Shown here piece by piece: positions 5,336 to 5,923 of a stretch of 5,923 bases of DNA. A program made the translations under genes and the position numbers. The notes beneath the pieces were generated by a model, which was not told the origin of the DNA, did no database searches, and was given only the letters and a program-made list of their open reading frames with translations. This stretch comes from an uncultured delta proteobacterium (lineage in GTDB: Bacteria; Myxococcota_A; Bradymonadia; REDH01): assembly GCA_903873545.1 (NCBI GenBank), contig CAIQPA010000114.1, positions 1 through 5,923 of the forward strand. Reading direction: 5' to 3'. Numbering within the stretch: the stretch's first letter is position 1; each line of letters opens with the position of its first letter.

Positions 5336-5923
5336 TCAGCGGGCGCGCTGCCGGTGCACTTCGTAACAGGCGTCGCGCCAGGCGAGCAGGTCGGCGAACT
5401 CATGGGCCAGGGCCGGTTGCGTGAAGCAGGCCCGGGTTGCCTCTCCCATCTTGAGGCTCCGATGGGGCGAGACAAAGTGGAGCGAGCAGGCGAGGGCGAT
5501 GTCTGCGAAGGTGAAACGGTCGCCAACGGGATGGCCGCCGCCGTCGCGAATGACCAGCCGGCCCGCCTCCAGCGTCTTGCGGATTGCCTGCTCTGCCGTC
5601 TCGGAGGAGGCCTCGCCAAAGCCATACTTCCGGGTGAGGAAGGCGATGCCGAGGTCTGCCATCGGAGCGAAGAAGGGATAGAGCGCTCCCTGCAGGGGGG
5701 CCGGGAGCGCCTCGCGCCGTGCCGCCTCGGAGCCTGCGACCCGCCGGGTGGCGAGGATGCGGCCCGCCGCCAGTGCCGCCTCGCACCGGTAGTTCCACTC
5801 CTCGATCGCCTCCAGCTGCGCCGCCGGGAAGAGGCTTCCGTCGCCCTGGCCGTCTGCCCATTGTGCGATGCGAAGCGAGTCGGAGATGGGCCGGTCCGCG
5901 CCGAGCAGCGTGGGGATGGAGAC
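5336..5923 (-). CDS. Glutathione S-transferase-like protein, C-terminal part (N-terminus beyond the right edge)
   Basis: The frame is open from the right edge to TGA at 5336-5338 and gives 195 visible residues; perhaps 50-60 N-terminal residues are missing. The visible part begins at the end of the thioredoxin-like domain: SIPTL (2-6) carries the cis-Pro that faces glutathione, and ISDSLRIAQW (13-22) matches the [E/D]S motif that holds the gamma-glutamyl group. An all-helical GST C-terminal domain follows, with the N-capping box and hydrophobic staple in GDRFTFADIAL (134-144; Thr138, Asp141), the best-conserved mark of that domain. Such proteins conjugate or reduce electrophiles with glutathione in the cytosol; some isomerise or only bind. 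The catalytic Ser/Cys/Tyr would be in the missing part, so the class cannot be set. It is the first visible gene of the minus-strand series and ends 21 bp before the membrane protein gene. Confidence 0.88.
   Translation of the reverse strand, partial: VSIPTLLGADRPISDSLRIAQWADGQGDGSLFPAAQLEAIEEWNYRCEAALAAGRILATRRVAGSEAARREALPAPLQGALYPFFAPMADLGIAFLTRKYGFGEASSETAEQAIRKTLEAGRLVIRDGGGHPVGDRFTFADIALACSLHFVSPHRSLKMGEATRACFTQPALAHEFADLLAWRDACYEVHRQRAR

Noticed and set aside
1..5923. Search for CRISPR arrays, insertion-sequence ends, tRNA genes, toxin-antitoxin pairs or defence genes.
   Set aside because: No spaced direct repeats, transposase motifs, tRNA-like cloverleaf or defence-type domains were seen; nearly the whole window is explained by six ordinary protein genes.

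Overview
The window is GC-rich and densely coding, with strongly GC-biased third codon positions. It holds six protein genes, two of them cut by the window edges. The organism is probably a high-GC Gram-negative bacterium. A Tat-type lipoprotein signal followed by an Asp/Thr/Gly/Ser-rich linker of DTG units, together with an S46 dipeptidyl-peptidase, is reminiscent of Myxococcota or related former Deltaproteobacteria. That placement is inference from protein style, not from a marker gene.

Layout, left to right. (1) Positions 1-959, minus strand: N-terminal 319 codons of a PhoD-family alkaline phosphatase/phosphodiesterase lipoprotein, C-terminus off the left edge. (2) Positions 960-1132: a 173-bp divergent intergenic region with two small inverted repeats and the ribosome binding sites of both flanking genes. 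(3) Positions 1133-1804, plus strand: an RluA-family pseudouridine synthase resembling TruC (tRNA U65). (4) Positions 1805-3955, minus strand: a complete S46-family serine dipeptidyl-peptidase with signal peptide and full catalytic triad; the residue that sets P1 preference is Gly, as in DPP7. (5) Positions 3985-4782, minus: a crotonase-fold protein in which both catalytic Glu positions of classical enoyl-CoA hydratase are replaced. (6) Positions 4823-5314, minus: a small multi-pass membrane protein that I do not recognise. (7) Positions 5336-5923, minus: C-terminal 195 residues of a glutathione S-transferase-like protein, N-terminus off the right edge.

Genes 7-6-5-4 are co-directional with gaps of 21, 40 and 29 bp, so they probably form one transcription unit (GST-like, membrane protein, crotonase, exported peptidase). 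No single pathway obviously joins them; they look like housekeeping or catabolic functions. The pseudouridine synthase and the peptidase converge with their stop codons directly abutting (1804/1805).

I see no mobile element, CRISPR array, tRNA or rRNA, and no clear sign of a defence or otherwise novel multi-gene system. The points most worth a second look are the crotonase with replaced catalytic residues, the DPP7-type specificity of the peptidase, the unrecognised membrane protein in the operon, the tandem-repeat lipoprotein linker, and the hairpin just past the pseudouridine synthase stop codon.
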